From contig NZ_CP067169.1 of NCBI RefSeq assembly GCF_028553885.1, positions 1,941,501-2,005,500 of the forward strand: 64,000 nucleotides of DNA, in the 5' to 3' direction. The stretch comes from Paracoccus aestuarii. GTDB taxonomy: Bacteria; Pseudomonadota; Alphaproteobacteria; Rhodobacterales; Rhodobacteraceae. This document shows positions 9,274-17,589 of the stretch, piece after piece. Below the pieces are notes generated by a model that had not been told where the DNA came from, did not search any database, and saw nothing but the letters and a program-made list of their open reading frames with translations. How positions within the stretch are numbered: the first letter of the stretch is position 1; each line of letters starts with the position of its first letter. The position numbers and the translations under genes were made by a program.

Positions 9274-9389
9274 CGAATTCTCCTTGGATCTGCTTTGGCC
9301 GCAGTTAGCCATGCCCATGCGCCCGCGTCCACCGCATGACGCGCCAATCCCCCGCTTGTGAGCGGCGCCCGCGCCCCTAGATTGAACCG

Positions 9390-10395
9390 ATGACCATGCA
9401 GCCCCCTGATCGACCCCTTCGCCCGCCCCATCACCTATCTGCGGGTGTCGGTGACCGACCGCTGCGATTTCCGCTGCGTCTATTGCATGGCCGAACACAT
9501 GCAGTTTCTGCCCAAGGCCGACCTGCTGACCCTGGAGGAGCTGGACCGCCTCTGCACCGCCTTCGTGGGCCTGGGCGTGCACAAGCTGCGCATCACCGGG
9601 GGCGAGCCGCTGGTCCGGCGCGGCATCATGGGTTTCCTGCGCCAGGTCTCGCGCCATCTGGGCGATGGCCTGGACGAGCTGACCCTGACCACCAATGGCA
9701 GCCAGCTGGCCCGCCACGCGGCCGAGCTGGCCGATATCGGCGTGCGGCGGGTCAATGTCTCGCTGGACACGCTGGATGCGGACCGTTTCGCCGCGATCAC
9801 CCGGTGGGGCCGCCTGCCCCAGGTGCTGGAGGGGATCCGCGCCGCCAATGCCGCAGGCCTGCGCGTCAAGATTAACACCGTCGCGCTGAAGGGCGTGAAC
9901 GATGCCGAACTGTTCGACCTGGTCCGCTGGTGCGGCGACGAGGGGCACGATCTGACCTTCATCGAGGTCATGCCCATGGGCGATCTGGGCGAGGAGGACC
10001 GGCTGGACCAGTATTGGCCGCTCTCCGACCTGCGCGCGCGCCTGGCCGAACGTTTCACCCTGATCGACCTGGCCGAACGCACTGGCGGTCCCGCCCGCTA
10101 TGTCCGCCTGTCCGAGACGGGGCAGAAGATCGGCTTCATCACCCCCCTGACCCATAATTTCTGCGAAAGCTGCAACCGCGTCCGCGTCACCTGCACGGGC
10201 GAGCTGTTCATGTGCCTGGGCCAGGAGGACAATGCCGACCTGCGCGCCCCCCTGCGCGCCAGCCCCGACGACACGGTGCTGCGCCAGACGATCCGCGACG
10301 CGATCGCGCGCAAGCCCAAGGGCCATGATTTCGACTATTCGCGCCAAGGCATCGTCGGCCAGATGACCCGCCACATGAGCCATACGGGCGGCTGA
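9390..10395 (+). CDS. moaA: GTP 3',8-cyclase MoaA, with apparent frameshift at the N-terminus
   Basis: Radical-SAM enzyme for the first step of molybdenum-cofactor synthesis. The core is complete: CDFRCVYC (CX3CX2C for the SAM cluster), GGEPLVRR, the C-terminal second-cluster motif [18 protein letters not shown], and the essential terminal Gly-Gly. Normal MoaA proteins begin [18 protein letters not shown]. Here the ATGs (9390, 9396) are one frame off, and deleting one C from the C5 run at 9402-9406 gives exactly that start. As read, the only in-frame initiator is a GTG at 9445, which would lose the first strand. Error in a homopolymer is the likeliest explanation. No other moa gene is in the window. 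Confidence 0.85.
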
Positions 10396-10488
10396 CCGAC
10401 CGCCTTGCGGATTAGACGCTGACCGAACGGAACCCTTTCGTCCAGCACCGCGTCTGTCTTGTACATTCCATTGTCAAGGATCTCGGTC

Positions 10489-10656
10489 ATGAAGCTTGTC
10501 TCCATCGGATTTATCGGCGCCCTCACCCTGCTGTCGGCCTGCGGCACCACGGTCGGGGAACGCGCGGCCACGGGCGGCCTGGGCGGTGCGGCGGTCGCGG
10601 GTCCCGCGGGCGCCATCGTCGGCGGCACGGTCGGCGCGGTCAGCGCGACGCAGTAA
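10489..10656 (+). CDS. Small glycine-zipper lipoprotein
   Basis: It encodes 55 residues: a short signal peptide MKLVSIGFIGALTLLSAC with a textbook lipobox (Leu-Ser-Ala-Cys), then a Gly/Ala-rich segment (GGLGGAAVAGPAGAIVGG) resembling the glycine zipper of entericidin/17-kDa-antigen-like small lipoproteins. AAGGA precedes the ATG. The gene has its own strong terminator downstream, which suggests a short, abundant, independent transcript. Function unknown. Confidence 0.75.
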   Translation: MKLVSIGFIGALTLLSACGTTVGERAATGGLGGAAVAGPAGAIVGGTVGAVSATQ

Positions 10657-10677
10657 TCCCCGGCACAAGCCGGATCG

Positions 10678-10710
10678 GGCCGCGTTCCTGGCAGGGGGCG
10701 CGGCCTTTTT
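10678..10710 (+). terminator. Rho-independent terminator of the small lipoprotein gene
   Basis: A GGCCGCG / CGCGGCC stem with a 14-nt loop is followed directly by TTTTT (10706-10710), 22 nt after the lipoprotein stop. Confidence 0.8.
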
Positions 10711-10803
10711 CGTGGCATGGGCGGGGCGGCTTCGGGCCGCCCTAGGCTTGCGGGCCTGCGGTCCATCCCCTACATCTAGGCCATCAGGAACGAGGATGAC
10801 CCA

Positions 10804-11046
10804 ATGGCGATGGAAGCGCATGAAATCGAGGCCCTTTTGCGAGCCTCATTTCCCGATGCCCGGATCACGATCACCGATCTGGCAGGCGACGGAAACCACT
10901 ATGCGGCCGAGGTCATCGACGAAAGCTTTCGCGGTCTGAACCGCGTCCAGCAGCAGCGCGCCGTCTATGCCGCGCTGCAGGGCCGGATGGACGGACCGGC
11001 CGGCGATCTGCATGCGCTGGCCCTGACGACCAAGGCCCCCGAATGA
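10804..11046 (+). CDS. BolA/IbaG family protein
   Basis: The 80-residue protein MAMEAHEIEALLRASFPD... carries the BolA fold signature: a variable loop with His (GDGNHYAAEVID) and the helix-turn RVQQQRAVYAAL. BolA-like proteins bind monothiol glutaredoxins through a shared [2Fe-2S] cluster. A CGFS glutaredoxin gene follows 52 bp downstream on the same strand, so the pair is likely co-transcribed. The short form, lacking the C-terminal extension of E. coli BolA, is closer to IbaG/BolA2. Role inferred: iron-sulfur trafficking or iron sensing. Confidence 0.88.
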   Translation: MAMEAHEIEALLRASFPDARITITDLAGDGNHYAAEVIDESFRGLNRVQQQRAVYAALQGRMDGPAGDLHALALTTKAPE

Positions 11047-11098
11047 CACCCCACGGCCCCCGCGTATCAGCGGGCGGCCCGATCAAAAGGACGACGTG

Positions 11099-11461
11099 AT
11101 GACCGACGTGAACGCCCGTATCCAGGATCTCATCGACAGCAATGATGTGGTCCTGTTCATGAAGGGCACGCGCGACATGCCGCAATGCGGGTTCTCCAGC
11201 CGCGTGGCCGGGGTGCTGAACTACATGAACGTGCCCTATCAGGACGTGAACGTGCTGTCGGATGCCGATATCCGCCAAGGGATCAAGGATTTCTCGGATT
11301 GGCCGACGATTCCGCAGCTTTACGTCAAGGGCGAGTTCGTGGGCGGCTGCGACATCATCACCGAGATGACCCTGTCGGGCGAGCTGGATCAGCTGCTGTC
11401 GCAGAAGGGCGTGGCCTTCGACCAGGCGGCGGCGGACAAGATCCGCGAAGCCAACGCATAA
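11099..11461 (+). CDS. grxD: Monothiol glutaredoxin (Grx4/GrxD type)
   Basis: The 120-residue single-domain glutaredoxin has the monothiol active site CGFS (Cys30), the glutathione-binding WPTIPQLYVKGEFVGGCD block and a C-terminal helix. These proteins hold a glutathione-ligated [2Fe-2S] cluster as a dimer, or with BolA, and deliver it to apoproteins. I use the ATG at 11099 rather than the adjoining GTG because AAAAGGA lies at proper distance. It follows the BolA-like gene and ends with a strong hairpin terminator. Confidence 0.94.
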   Translation: MTDVNARIQDLIDSNDVVLFMKGTRDMPQCGFSSRVAGVLNYMNVPYQDVNVLSDADIRQGIKDFSDWPTIPQLYVKGEFVGGCDIITEMTLSGELDQLLSQKGVAFDQAAADKIREANA

Positions 11462-11466
11462 GGAAA

Positions 11467-11488
11467 GGGGCGCCGCGGCGCCCCTTTT
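11467..11488 (+). terminator. Intrinsic terminator after grxD
   Basis: Perfect 8-bp stem GGGGCGCC / GGCGCCCC with a 2-nt centre followed by TTTT. The flanking AAAGG on the left could give partial function for the convergent holin-family gene as well. Confidence 0.8.
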
Positions 11489-11491
11489 CAA

Positions 11492-12154
11492 TCACAGATA
11501 ATCGTCGGGATCGAAGTCGTCGTAATCGTCATCCCGGTTGCCTTGGATCGCGGTGGCGATCGTGACACCGACGGCAAAGGCCCCCAGCAGCTTGGCCATG
11601 CTGCCCGCGTTCGTATCCGCGGCCTGCTTGACCTGATGGGCGCCGCTGCGCATGGAATCCTCGGCCGATTTCAGGTCCGAGGGCGTCAGCCCCACCGCCT
11701 GAGCTGCGGAACGCACCGTGCCTATCACCGTCTGCTCGGCATCCGATGCCAGCTTGTTGGCGCGGAAGCTTGCCTGATCCATCAGCGAGGTCGCCTTGGT
11801 CTCGGCCATGCCCAGAACGCGGTCGGCTTCGGATTTCACGCGGTTGACGGTCGCATCGGCGGCCAGCGACACGCGGGCCTGAACCTCGCGCTTGACGTCG
11901 TCGCCGGTCGGCATCTCGTGGCGACGGCGCGAGGACACCGCAAACAGGATGACCGCGATCAGCAGCATCCCCCCCGCGATCGCCAGCGAAGCCAGCGTCG
12001 ATCCCCATCCCAGCTCATGCGCCAGAAAGGACCACAACGACGCCAGCAGGAAGCCGGCGCCGATTGTCGCCACCAACCCGGCGGCGGCCTTCAGGGCCAC
12101 CCGCCGGGCCGCATCGCCCACGGCCAGTTGAAAGCGTCGGGCGAAATCGAACAT
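11492..12154 (-). CDS. YqjE/DUF1469-like (phage_holin_3_6 fold) membrane protein
   Basis: It has 220 residues: a short amphipathic N-terminus, two transmembrane helices (about 22-45 and 52-72), a long hydrophilic helical region (about 80-190), a third hydrophobic stretch (MAKLLGAFAVGVTIATAI) and an acidic tail rich in Asp. Two closely spaced helices of this type define the DUF1469 family named after a phage holin; chromosomal members such as E. coli YqjE are not phage lysis proteins. It follows the DUF883-like gene with a 10-bp gap, like E. coli yqjD-yqjE. Probable role at the inner membrane under stress; function unproven. Confidence 0.7.
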   Translation of the reverse strand: MFDFARRFQLAVGDAARRVALKAAAGLVATIGAGFLLASLWSFLAHELGWGSTLASLAIAGGMLLIAVILFAVSSRRRHEMPTGDDVKREVQARVSLAADATVNRVKSEADRVLGMAETKATSLMDQASFRANKLASDAEQTVIGTVRSAAQAVGLTPSDLKSAEDSMRSGAHQVKQAADTNAGSMAKLLGAFAVGVTIATAIQGNRDDDYDDFDPDDYL

Positions 12155-12164
12155 CAGTCCGACC

Positions 12165-12596
12165 TCAGCGACGCGAAATCAGCAGGCCGACCAGGAAGCC
12201 GATGCCGGCCGCGATGCCCAGAGCCTGGGCCGGGTTGCGGCGGACCATGTCCGAGACTTCGTCGTAGCGCTCTTCGGCATATTGCGCGACCTCATGGGCC
12301 TTCTGCTGACCGGCCTCATAGAGGCGCTCGGCCTCGTGGCGGGCCTTGTCGGCATATTCCTGACCGGTCTCGCGGGCGCGCTCGGCATAGTATTTGCCGG
12401 TCTCGACCGCGTCATCGGCCAGTGCGGCACCCTTGTCGGCCAGACGCTGTGCGCCCGAATTGTTCGACAGGTCACGCGCCGTGTCGCGCACTTCGTCGGC
12501 CACGCGGCGGGCGCCGTCGGCCACGTCACGCTTGGCCTCGTTGGCCGCATCGGCTGCGTCGCGCTTCAGTTCGTCGGCGGTGGGGTTCTGTGCCAT
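12165..12596 (-). CDS. YqjD/ElaB-like DUF883 membrane-anchored coiled-coil protein
   Basis: The 143-residue protein is almost entirely a charged amphipathic helix (ADELKRDAADAANEAKRDVA..., LEA-like), ending in the family hallmark: NPAQALGIAAGIGFLVGLLI plus a basic SRR tail. In E. coli, YqjD-family proteins anchor by this C-terminal helix in the inner membrane and bind stationary-phase ribosomes. First gene of a two-gene operon with the DUF1469-like protein. Start chosen at MAQNPTADEL; CAGAGACATG gives a modest ribosome site. Confidence 0.78.
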   Translation of the reverse strand: MAQNPTADELKRDAADAANEAKRDVADGARRVADEVRDTARDLSNNSGAQRLADKGAALADDAVETGKYYAERARETGQEYADKARHEAERLYEAGQQKAHEVAQYAEERYDEVSDMVRRNPAQALGIAAGIGFLVGLLISRR

Positions 12597-12753
12597 GTCT
12601 CTGCCCTTTCGTATCGGTGTCTGTTCACCTTCGCGAGATAAACATCCGTCCGATCAGGTTCGTTCCACGACGATGGCAAAATTCTTGGCCATGGGCCAAA
12701 GGGCGACATCCGAAGAAATCGCGACATTCCGGGCGGTTGGTGGGACCGGACGC

Positions 12754-12837
12754 TGGTAGGGGTAGAGGGACTTGAACCCCCACGCCTTGCGGCGGAGCAT
12801 TTTGAATGCCCTGCGTCTACCGTTCCGCCATACCCCC
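12754..12837 (-). tRNA. tRNA-Leu (anticodon CAA)
   Basis: Reading the minus strand, GGGGGTA pairs with TACCCCT to form the acceptor. The anticodon loop TTCAAAA gives CAA, which reads UUG. A CGCC-GCAA-GGCG variable arm marks a class II tRNA, the T arm contains GTTCAAGTC, and CCA is encoded. Length 84 nt. It stands alone between the DUF883 and DUF1489 genes. Confidence 0.96.
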
Positions 12838-12891
12838 GGCGTCCGTGATCCTGCCCTAGATCAACACCGGCGCCGATGCAAGAGGCCGCGT

Positions 12892-13311
12892 TCAGCGCAG
12901 CCCCATCTCGGCCAAGGCGGCGGCGATGGCGGGGGGCAGCGGCTCCTCGGCGGCGCGGCCCTTGGGCAGGTCGGCGGGCGCGTCCTTGCCGTCCAGATAG
13001 CGCCAGCCCTGAAAGGGCCGCCGCGGCAGGGCGGCGACGCGGACCAGGTCGCGGTCCAGGATCAGCCCGCAGCGGGTGATGCCATCCGCGCCCTCGACCG
13101 GCTCCAGCGCCAGGATGCGCTGGCGGGCCAGCATCACGCCCTTGAACACCCAGAAGATCGAGCCGCCATCCAGCAGCTCGGCCTCGCGCTTGGGCCACAT
13201 ACGGGTGACATGGCGCGCGGGCCCGTCGCCAAAGCGGCGCTGCCACAGGGCCAGATCCTCGGGGCCTTCGGCACCGACGCAAAGCTTCATCAGGTTCAGG
13301 GATGCGGTCAT
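12892..13311 (-). CDS. DUF1489 family protein
   Basis: The 139 residues begin MTASLNLMKLCVGAEGPEDL and contain the family's conserved TRMWPKREAELLDGGSIFWVFKG and GLILDRDLVRV blocks (shown here in part). DUF1489 is a small alphaproteobacterial family of unknown function. The ATG at 13311 is preceded by AGGTG at 8 nt; an upstream GTG adds three residues but lacks a site. The tRNA-Leu gene lies just downstream. Confidence 0.82.
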   Translation of the reverse strand: MTASLNLMKLCVGAEGPEDLALWQRRFGDGPARHVTRMWPKREAELLDGGSIFWVFKGVMLARQRILALEPVEGADGITRCGLILDRDLVRVAALPRRPFQGWRYLDGKDAPADLPKGRAAEEPLPPAIAAALAEMGLR

Positions 13312-13354
13312 GGCGATCACCTAAGCGCGGCGGCGCCCGGCATCAAGACGCCAT

Positions 13355-13382
13355 GAAAAAGGCCGCATCCGAAGATGCGGCC
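13355..13382 (-). terminator. Intrinsic terminator of tig
   Basis: On the minus strand a 9-bp stem GGCCGCATC / GATGCGGCC closes a stable TTCG tetraloop and is followed by TTTTT. It lies 25 bp beyond the tig stop. Confidence 0.9.
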
Positions 13383-13406
13383 CCTGTGGTCAGCGGATCC
13401 GGTGGA

Positions 13407-14741
13407 TCACAGCTCGTCCAGCGCCTCGACGGCCTTTTCCAGCTCTTCCTTGGTCACGGTCTTTTCCTCGACCTTCGCCTTTTCGGCGATCAGGTCGACG
13501 ACCTTGTCCTCGAAGATAGGCGCGCGCAGCTGCTGCTGGGCGGCCTGGTTCTGCTGGATGAACTCGAAGAACTGACGTTCCTGACCGGGATACTGGCGCG
13601 CGGCGCGCAGCACGGCCTGGGTCATCTCCTGGTCCGAGACGGTCACCTCGGCCTTCTGGCCGATCTCGGCCAGCAGCAGGCCAAGGCGCACGCGGCGCTC
13701 GGCCAGGGACTTGTGCTCGTCGGTCGGCTCGATGGCGTCATGGTTGTGGTCGGTGACCTCGGGGTTCTCCTCGTGCCACAGCTGATGCGCAATCTGCGCG
13801 GCCTCGGCCTCGACCAGCGAGGGCGGCAGGTCGAACTTGACCGCGGCATCCAGCTGATCCAGCAGCGAACGCTTCATCACCGCGCGCGCGGCGCCGGCAT
13901 ATTCGGCCTCCAGACGCTCGCCGATCTGCTTCTTCAGACCGTCCAGATCCTCGGCGCCGAACTTCTTGGCCAGCTCGTCGTCCAGCTCGGCCTCCTTGGG
14001 GGCCTTCACCGCCTTGATCTTGCATTCGAAGGTGGCGTCCTTGCCGGCCAGATGGGGCGCGCCATATTCCTCGGGGAACTTGACCTCGACCTTGACCTCC
14101 TCATCGGCCTTCACGCCGACCAGCTGATCCTCGAAGCCGGGGATGAAGCTGTTCGAGCCCAGGACCAGCGGATAATCCTCGGCCTCGCCGCCCTCGAAGG
14201 CCTCGCCATCGACGAAGCCCTTGAAGTCGATCACGACCTGATCGCCCGACTTGGACTTGGTGCCCTTCTTGCGGTCCTCGAAGGATTGCGCGGATTTCGC
14301 CAGGTTCTGCAGCGCCTCGGCGACGGCGGCCTCCTCGGCGGGGACGGTCAGCTTCTCCAGTGTCAGGGCCGACAGGTCGACCTCGGGGATGGAGGGCAGG
14401 GTCTCGTAGGTGACGTTGACGACGACGTCATCGCCTTCCTTCCAGCCTTCGCCATTCTCCATCTCGACCTTGGGCTGGGTCGCGGGGCGGTCGCCCGACT
14501 GTTCCAGATGGTCGCGCAGCGCGCCGTCGATCGCGTCCTGCATGGCCTCGCCCATGATGCGCGGGCCGAACTGCTTCTTCAGCATGGCCATGGGCACCTT
14601 GCCCTTGCGGAAGCCCTTCATCTCGACTTCCGGCTGCGCCTCTTTCAGCTTGGCATCGACGGCGGCGGCCAGGTCGGCCGCGGGCAGGGTGAACTGATAC
14701 CCGCGCTTCAGACCGTCGTTCTGCGTTTCCTTGACCTGCAT
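13407..14741 (-). CDS. tig: Trigger factor
   Basis: Ribosome-associated chaperone and peptidyl-prolyl isomerase. It has 444 residues, family length. The N-terminal ribosome-binding domain has the FRKGKVPM signature loop (about residues 44-51), which docks on L23. The FKBP-like domain includes [14 protein letters not shown] and [14 protein letters not shown], and the C-terminal helical arms follow ([20 protein letters not shown] onward). Monocistronic with a strong TTCG-loop terminator; divergent from selD. Confidence 0.97.
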   Translation of the reverse strand: MQVKETQNDGLKRGYQFTLPAADLAAAVDAKLKEAQPEVEMKGFRKGKVPMAMLKKQFGPRIMGEAMQDAIDGALRDHLEQSGDRPATQPKVEMENGEGWKEGDDVVVNVTYETLPSIPEVDLSALTLEKLTVPAEEAAVAEALQNLAKSAQSFEDRKKGTKSKSGDQVVIDFKGFVDGEAFEGGEAEDYPLVLGSNSFIPGFEDQLVGVKADEEVKVEVKFPEEYGAPHLAGKDATFECKIKAVKAPKEAELDDELAKKFGAEDLDGLKKQIGERLEAEYAGAARAVMKRSLLDQLDAAVKFDLPPSLVEAEAAQIAHQLWHEENPEVTDHNHDAIEPTDEHKSLAERRVRLGLLLAEIGQKAEVTVSDQEMTQAVLRAARQYPGQERQFFEFIQQNQAAQQQLRAPIFEDKVVDLIAEKAKVEEKTVTKEELEKAVEALDEL

Positions 14742-14895
14742 CTTACCCTCATAGACAGAAGGGCCACCCTATGGCGGCCTGAAAATTTGCGCCGTTCTAG
14801 TCGCCGCGCCGCTGGCCTGCAAGCAGATAGCGCCCGAGCCCGCTGGAACCGCCCCGCCGCTGCCGCTAACCTGTCCCCAACCACAGGAGATGACG

Positions 14896-15963
14896 ATGAC
14901 CCAATCCGACGCGCGCCAGACAGAACCGCGCCTGACATCGCTGGCCCATGGCGGGGGCTGCGGCTGCAAGATCGCGCCCGGCGTGCTGTCGGGCCTGTTG
15001 CGGGGCAGCGCCGCCCTGCCCGTCCCGCCCGAACTGCTGGTGGGGATCGAGACCGCGGACGATGCCGCCGTCTATCGCCTGAACGACCATCAGGCGCTGG
15101 TGGCGACGACGGATTTCTTCATGCCGGTGGTGGATGATCCCCATGATTTCGGGCGCATCGCCGCGACGAACGCGATCAGCGACGTCTATGCGATGGGGGC
15201 GACGCCCATCCTGGCGCTGGCCGTGGTCGGCATGCCGATCAACGCGCTGTCGCATGACACGATCGCCGCGATCCTGGATGGCGGCGCCTCGATCTGCCGC
15301 GAGGCGGGCATCCCCATCGCCGGCGGCCATACCATCGATTCGGTCGAACCGATCTATGGCCTGGTGGCGATCGGCCTGGTCGATCCGGCGCGGCTTAAGC
15401 GCAATGCCGATGCGCGGCCGGGCGATGTGCTGGTCCTGGGCAAGCCCCTGGGCGTGGGCGTCATGTCCGCCGCGCTGAAGAAGGGCCAGCTGGATGCCGA
15501 GGGCTATGCCCGGATGATTGCGGTCACCACCAAGCTGAACCGCCCCGGCCCCGATCTGGCCGCGATCGAGGGCGTGCATGCCATGACCGATGTCACGGGC
15601 TTTGGCTTGGGCGGTCACGGGCTGGAGATGGCGCGCGGATCGGGCTGCGACCTGCGGATCGACTGGTCCGCGGTGCCGCGCCTGCCCGGCATCGACGCGC
15701 TGATCGCGGCGGGGCATGTGACCGGCGCATCGGGGCGCAACTGGGCCAGCTATGGCGAGGGCGTGACCCTGCCCGACGGGTTTTCGGATGCAGACCGCGC
15801 GCTGCTCAGCGATCCCCAGACCAGCGGCGGCCTGCTGGTCGCCTGCGCGCCCGAGGCCTTGGATGAGGTGCGCGCGGCCTTCGCCCGCCACGGCTTTGCC
15901 GAGGCCGCCGTCATCGGCCAGGTCGACCCGGCCAGCGACGCCCCGCGCCTGATCGTCACCTAG
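14896..15963 (+). CDS. selD: Selenide, water dikinase (selenophosphate synthetase)
   Basis: Makes selenophosphate from selenide and ATP. It has 355 residues. The N-terminal flexible loop GGGCGCK carries Cys22, Cys24 and Lys25, aligned with Cys17, Cys19 and Lys20 of E. coli SelD, so this is the cysteine rather than the selenocysteine form. The AIR-synthetase-like core shows VATTDFFMPVVDDP, GATPILALAVVGMP and DPQTSGGLL. I choose the ATG at 14896 because AGGAG lies 6 nt upstream; an ATG at 14890 would abut it. No selA, selB, tRNA-Sec or ybbB is in the window. Its TAG stop shares the CTAG palindrome with the convergent PAP2 relic. Confidence 0.95.
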   Translation: MTQSDARQTEPRLTSLAHGGGCGCKIAPGVLSGLLRGSAALPVPPELLVGIETADDAAVYRLNDHQALVATTDFFMPVVDDPHDFGRIAATNAISDVYAMGATPILALAVVGMPINALSHDTIAAILDGGASICREAGIPIAGGHTIDSVEPIYGLVAIGLVDPARLKRNADARPGDVLVLGKPLGVGVMSAALKKGQLDAEGYARMIAVTTKLNRPGPDLAAIEGVHAMTDVTGFGLGGHGLEMARGSGCDLRIDWSAVPRLPGIDALIAAGHVTGASGRNWASYGEGVTLPDGFSDADRALLSDPQTSGGLLVACAPEALDEVRAAFARHGFAEAAVIGQVDPASDAPRLIVT

Positions 15964-16452
15964 AAGCGCAGGCCGAAGCTGATCTCGGCGCGGTCCGTTC
16001 CGATCCCCAGGCTGGCCGCGCCAAAGCCGATGCCGATCATCGCCCCGCTGGCCGCCTGGCGCGGCGTGTGCTGGCCGGAGGCGACGCGGCCATAGGCCGT
16101 GGCCCCGGCCGCCCCATAGGCCGCGGCCCCCAGGCCCGGCCGGTCGCGCCAGCATTTCCCCGCCAGATCCGCCGCCCCGAACCCCGCCGCCGCCGCATGG
16201 CCCGGGGAATCCCCGCCCCTCGCCGGACGGACGGGCCCCCAAGGCGGTGCCGTCGAACAGCGTCTTCAGCCCCAGCACGACCGCCGCCTGCAGCGCGCCG
16301 CGGATGGCGTAATCCTCCAGCCGGTCCTGATCGGCGGCGCAGACCCCCGCCGCCAAGGGCAGGCCGTATTTCATCGCGGCGCCGAACCCGTCCCAGCCAT
16401 CCGCCGATGCCGGCCCCGCCAGCGCGCAGGCCAGCACCAGCGCCGCGCGCAT
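15960..16452 (-). pseudogene. PAP2-family phosphatase, frameshifted at its PSGH motif
   Basis: The reading begins MRAALVLACALAGPASADGW, a cleavable signal peptide, followed by LKTLFDGTALGARP (motif 1) and GEGRGFP. There the frame breaks. The continuation HAAAAGFGAADLAGKCW and GRVASGQHTPRQ (motif 3, His kept, final Asp replaced by Gln) lies in another frame, ending with TAG in the CTAG shared with selD. One orphan base at 16203 separates the parts; loss of two bases of the expected Ser codon of FPSGHA explains it best. The start overlaps the cytochrome gene stop (TGATG). If real, the enzyme is inactive; if an error, it is a periplasmic PAP2 protein of about 164 residues. Confidence 0.6.
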
Positions 16453-16859
16453 CACCGCTGCAGCGTCCGGATGTAATCGGCCAAGGCCACCAGCCGCGCG
16501 GGCGTCGCCACCCGCTGGCCCGACCCGTCGTCATACATGACCACCGGCCCCTCGCGCAGGGTCTCGAAGACCGGCATATGCGATTCGCTGCGCCCCATCG
16601 TATAGCCGACCAGCTGGCCCATGACGCGTGGGGCCGGATAGACCCCGCCCGCATTCGCGGCCAGCTGCGTCAGGTCGGATGGCGCGGGCGTCATGCCCAC
16701 CGCCGCCGGGCCGTTGCCGCGCCCGGCAGGCCCGTGGCAGTCCGCGCAATATTGCGCGTAATCTCGCGCGGCCCCGGTCGGCGCCGCCTCGGGGGCGCAG
16801 GCCGCGACCAGCCCCGCCAGCGCCAGCCCCGCCGCCCCCGCCATCATCATCGCCCGCAT
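16452..16859 (-). CDS. Class I c-type cytochrome lipoprotein
   Basis: The 135 residues comprise a lipoprotein signal (MMMAGAAGLALAGLVAAC, lipobox Val-Ala-Ala-Cys), then one heme site CADCHG and a distal Met (ESHMPVF). Fold and size fit a mono-heme electron carrier tethered to the periplasmic face. Four methionines are possible starts; I use 16859, which has AAGGGGG nearby. It is translationally coupled to the PAP2 relic. The electron partners are unknown, and no oxidase or dehydrogenase is adjacent. Confidence 0.82.
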   Translation of the reverse strand: MRAMMMAGAAGLALAGLVAACAPEAAPTGAARDYAQYCADCHGPAGRGNGPAAVGMTPAPSDLTQLAANAGGVYPAPRVMGQLVGYTMGRSESHMPVFETLREGPVVMYDDGSGQRVATPARLVALADYIRTLQR

Positions 16860-16923
16860 CGCATGCCCCCTTGTCCGGTTGTTTTGCCCACAGGATGCAC
16901 CTGGTTCCGTCCCCGCGCAACGA

Positions 16924-17589
16924 TCACACGGCGGCCAGCCGCACGATGCGGTCCATCCGATCCGCCAGCGCATGGTTATGCGTGGCGATCAGCGCCGACA
17001 GCCCGGTGTCGCGCACCAGCGTCATCAGCACGTCGAACACCTTGTCCGAAGTCTCGGGGTCCAGGTTGCCCGTCGGCTCATCCGCCAGCAGCAGCGCGGG
17101 CTGGTTCGCCAGCGCGCGGCAAAAGGCCACCCGCTGCTGCTCTCCGCCCGACATCTGGGCGGGGCGGTGATCCGCGCGATGCGCCAGCCCCACGCGGCCC
17201 AGCAGGTCGGCGGCCCGCGCCTGCGCGTCGCGCCCCGACACGCCATTGGCCAGCTGCGGCAGGACGATGTTCTCGGCCGCGCTGAATTCGGGCAGCAGGT
17301 GGTGGAACTGATAGACGAAGCCCAGCTCCTGCCGCCGCGCCTCGGTCCGGGCGCGGTCGGGCAGGCCGGTCATGTCGCGCCCGGCCAGGATCACCCGCCC
17401 CGCATCGGGCGTGTCCAGCAGCCCCGCGATATGCAGCAGCGTCGACTTCCCGGCACCCGACGGCGCGACCAGCGCCACGACCTCGCCGCGCGCGACGGTC
17501 AGGTCCAGCCCGTCCAGCACCGTCACCGGCGCGGGCCCGCCCAGACCATAGGTCTTGCCCACACCCTCCAGCCGCAACACGTCATTCAT
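16924..17589 (-). CDS. lolD: Lipoprotein-releasing ABC transporter ATPase LolD
   Basis: ATPase that powers extraction of outer-membrane lipoproteins from the inner membrane. It has 221 residues, with a Walker A variant [10 protein letters not shown]-loop [16 protein letters not shown] (the LolD-typical F-H-L-L-P-E-F), signature LSGGE-like MSGGEQQR, Walker [13 protein letters not shown] and a His switch. Overlaps the lolC/E gene by 8 nt, so the two are coupled. Confidence 0.95.
   Translation of the reverse strand: MNDVLRLEGVGKTYGLGGPAPVTVLDGLDLTVARGEVVALVAPSGAGKSTLLHIAGLLDTPDAGRVILAGRDMTGLPDRARTEARRQELGFVYQFHHLLPEFSAAENIVLPQLANGVSGRDAQARAADLLGRVGLAHRADHRPAQMSGGEQQRVAFCRALANQPALLLADEPTGNLDPETSDKVFDVLMTLVRDTGLSALIATHNHALADRMDRIVRLAAV

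Noticed and set aside
11492..12154. Prophage or lysis-cassette signal from the holin-fold protein
   Set aside because: The protein is of the YqjE/DUF1469 type with a DUF883 neighbour; no endolysin, integrase or phage structural gene is present.
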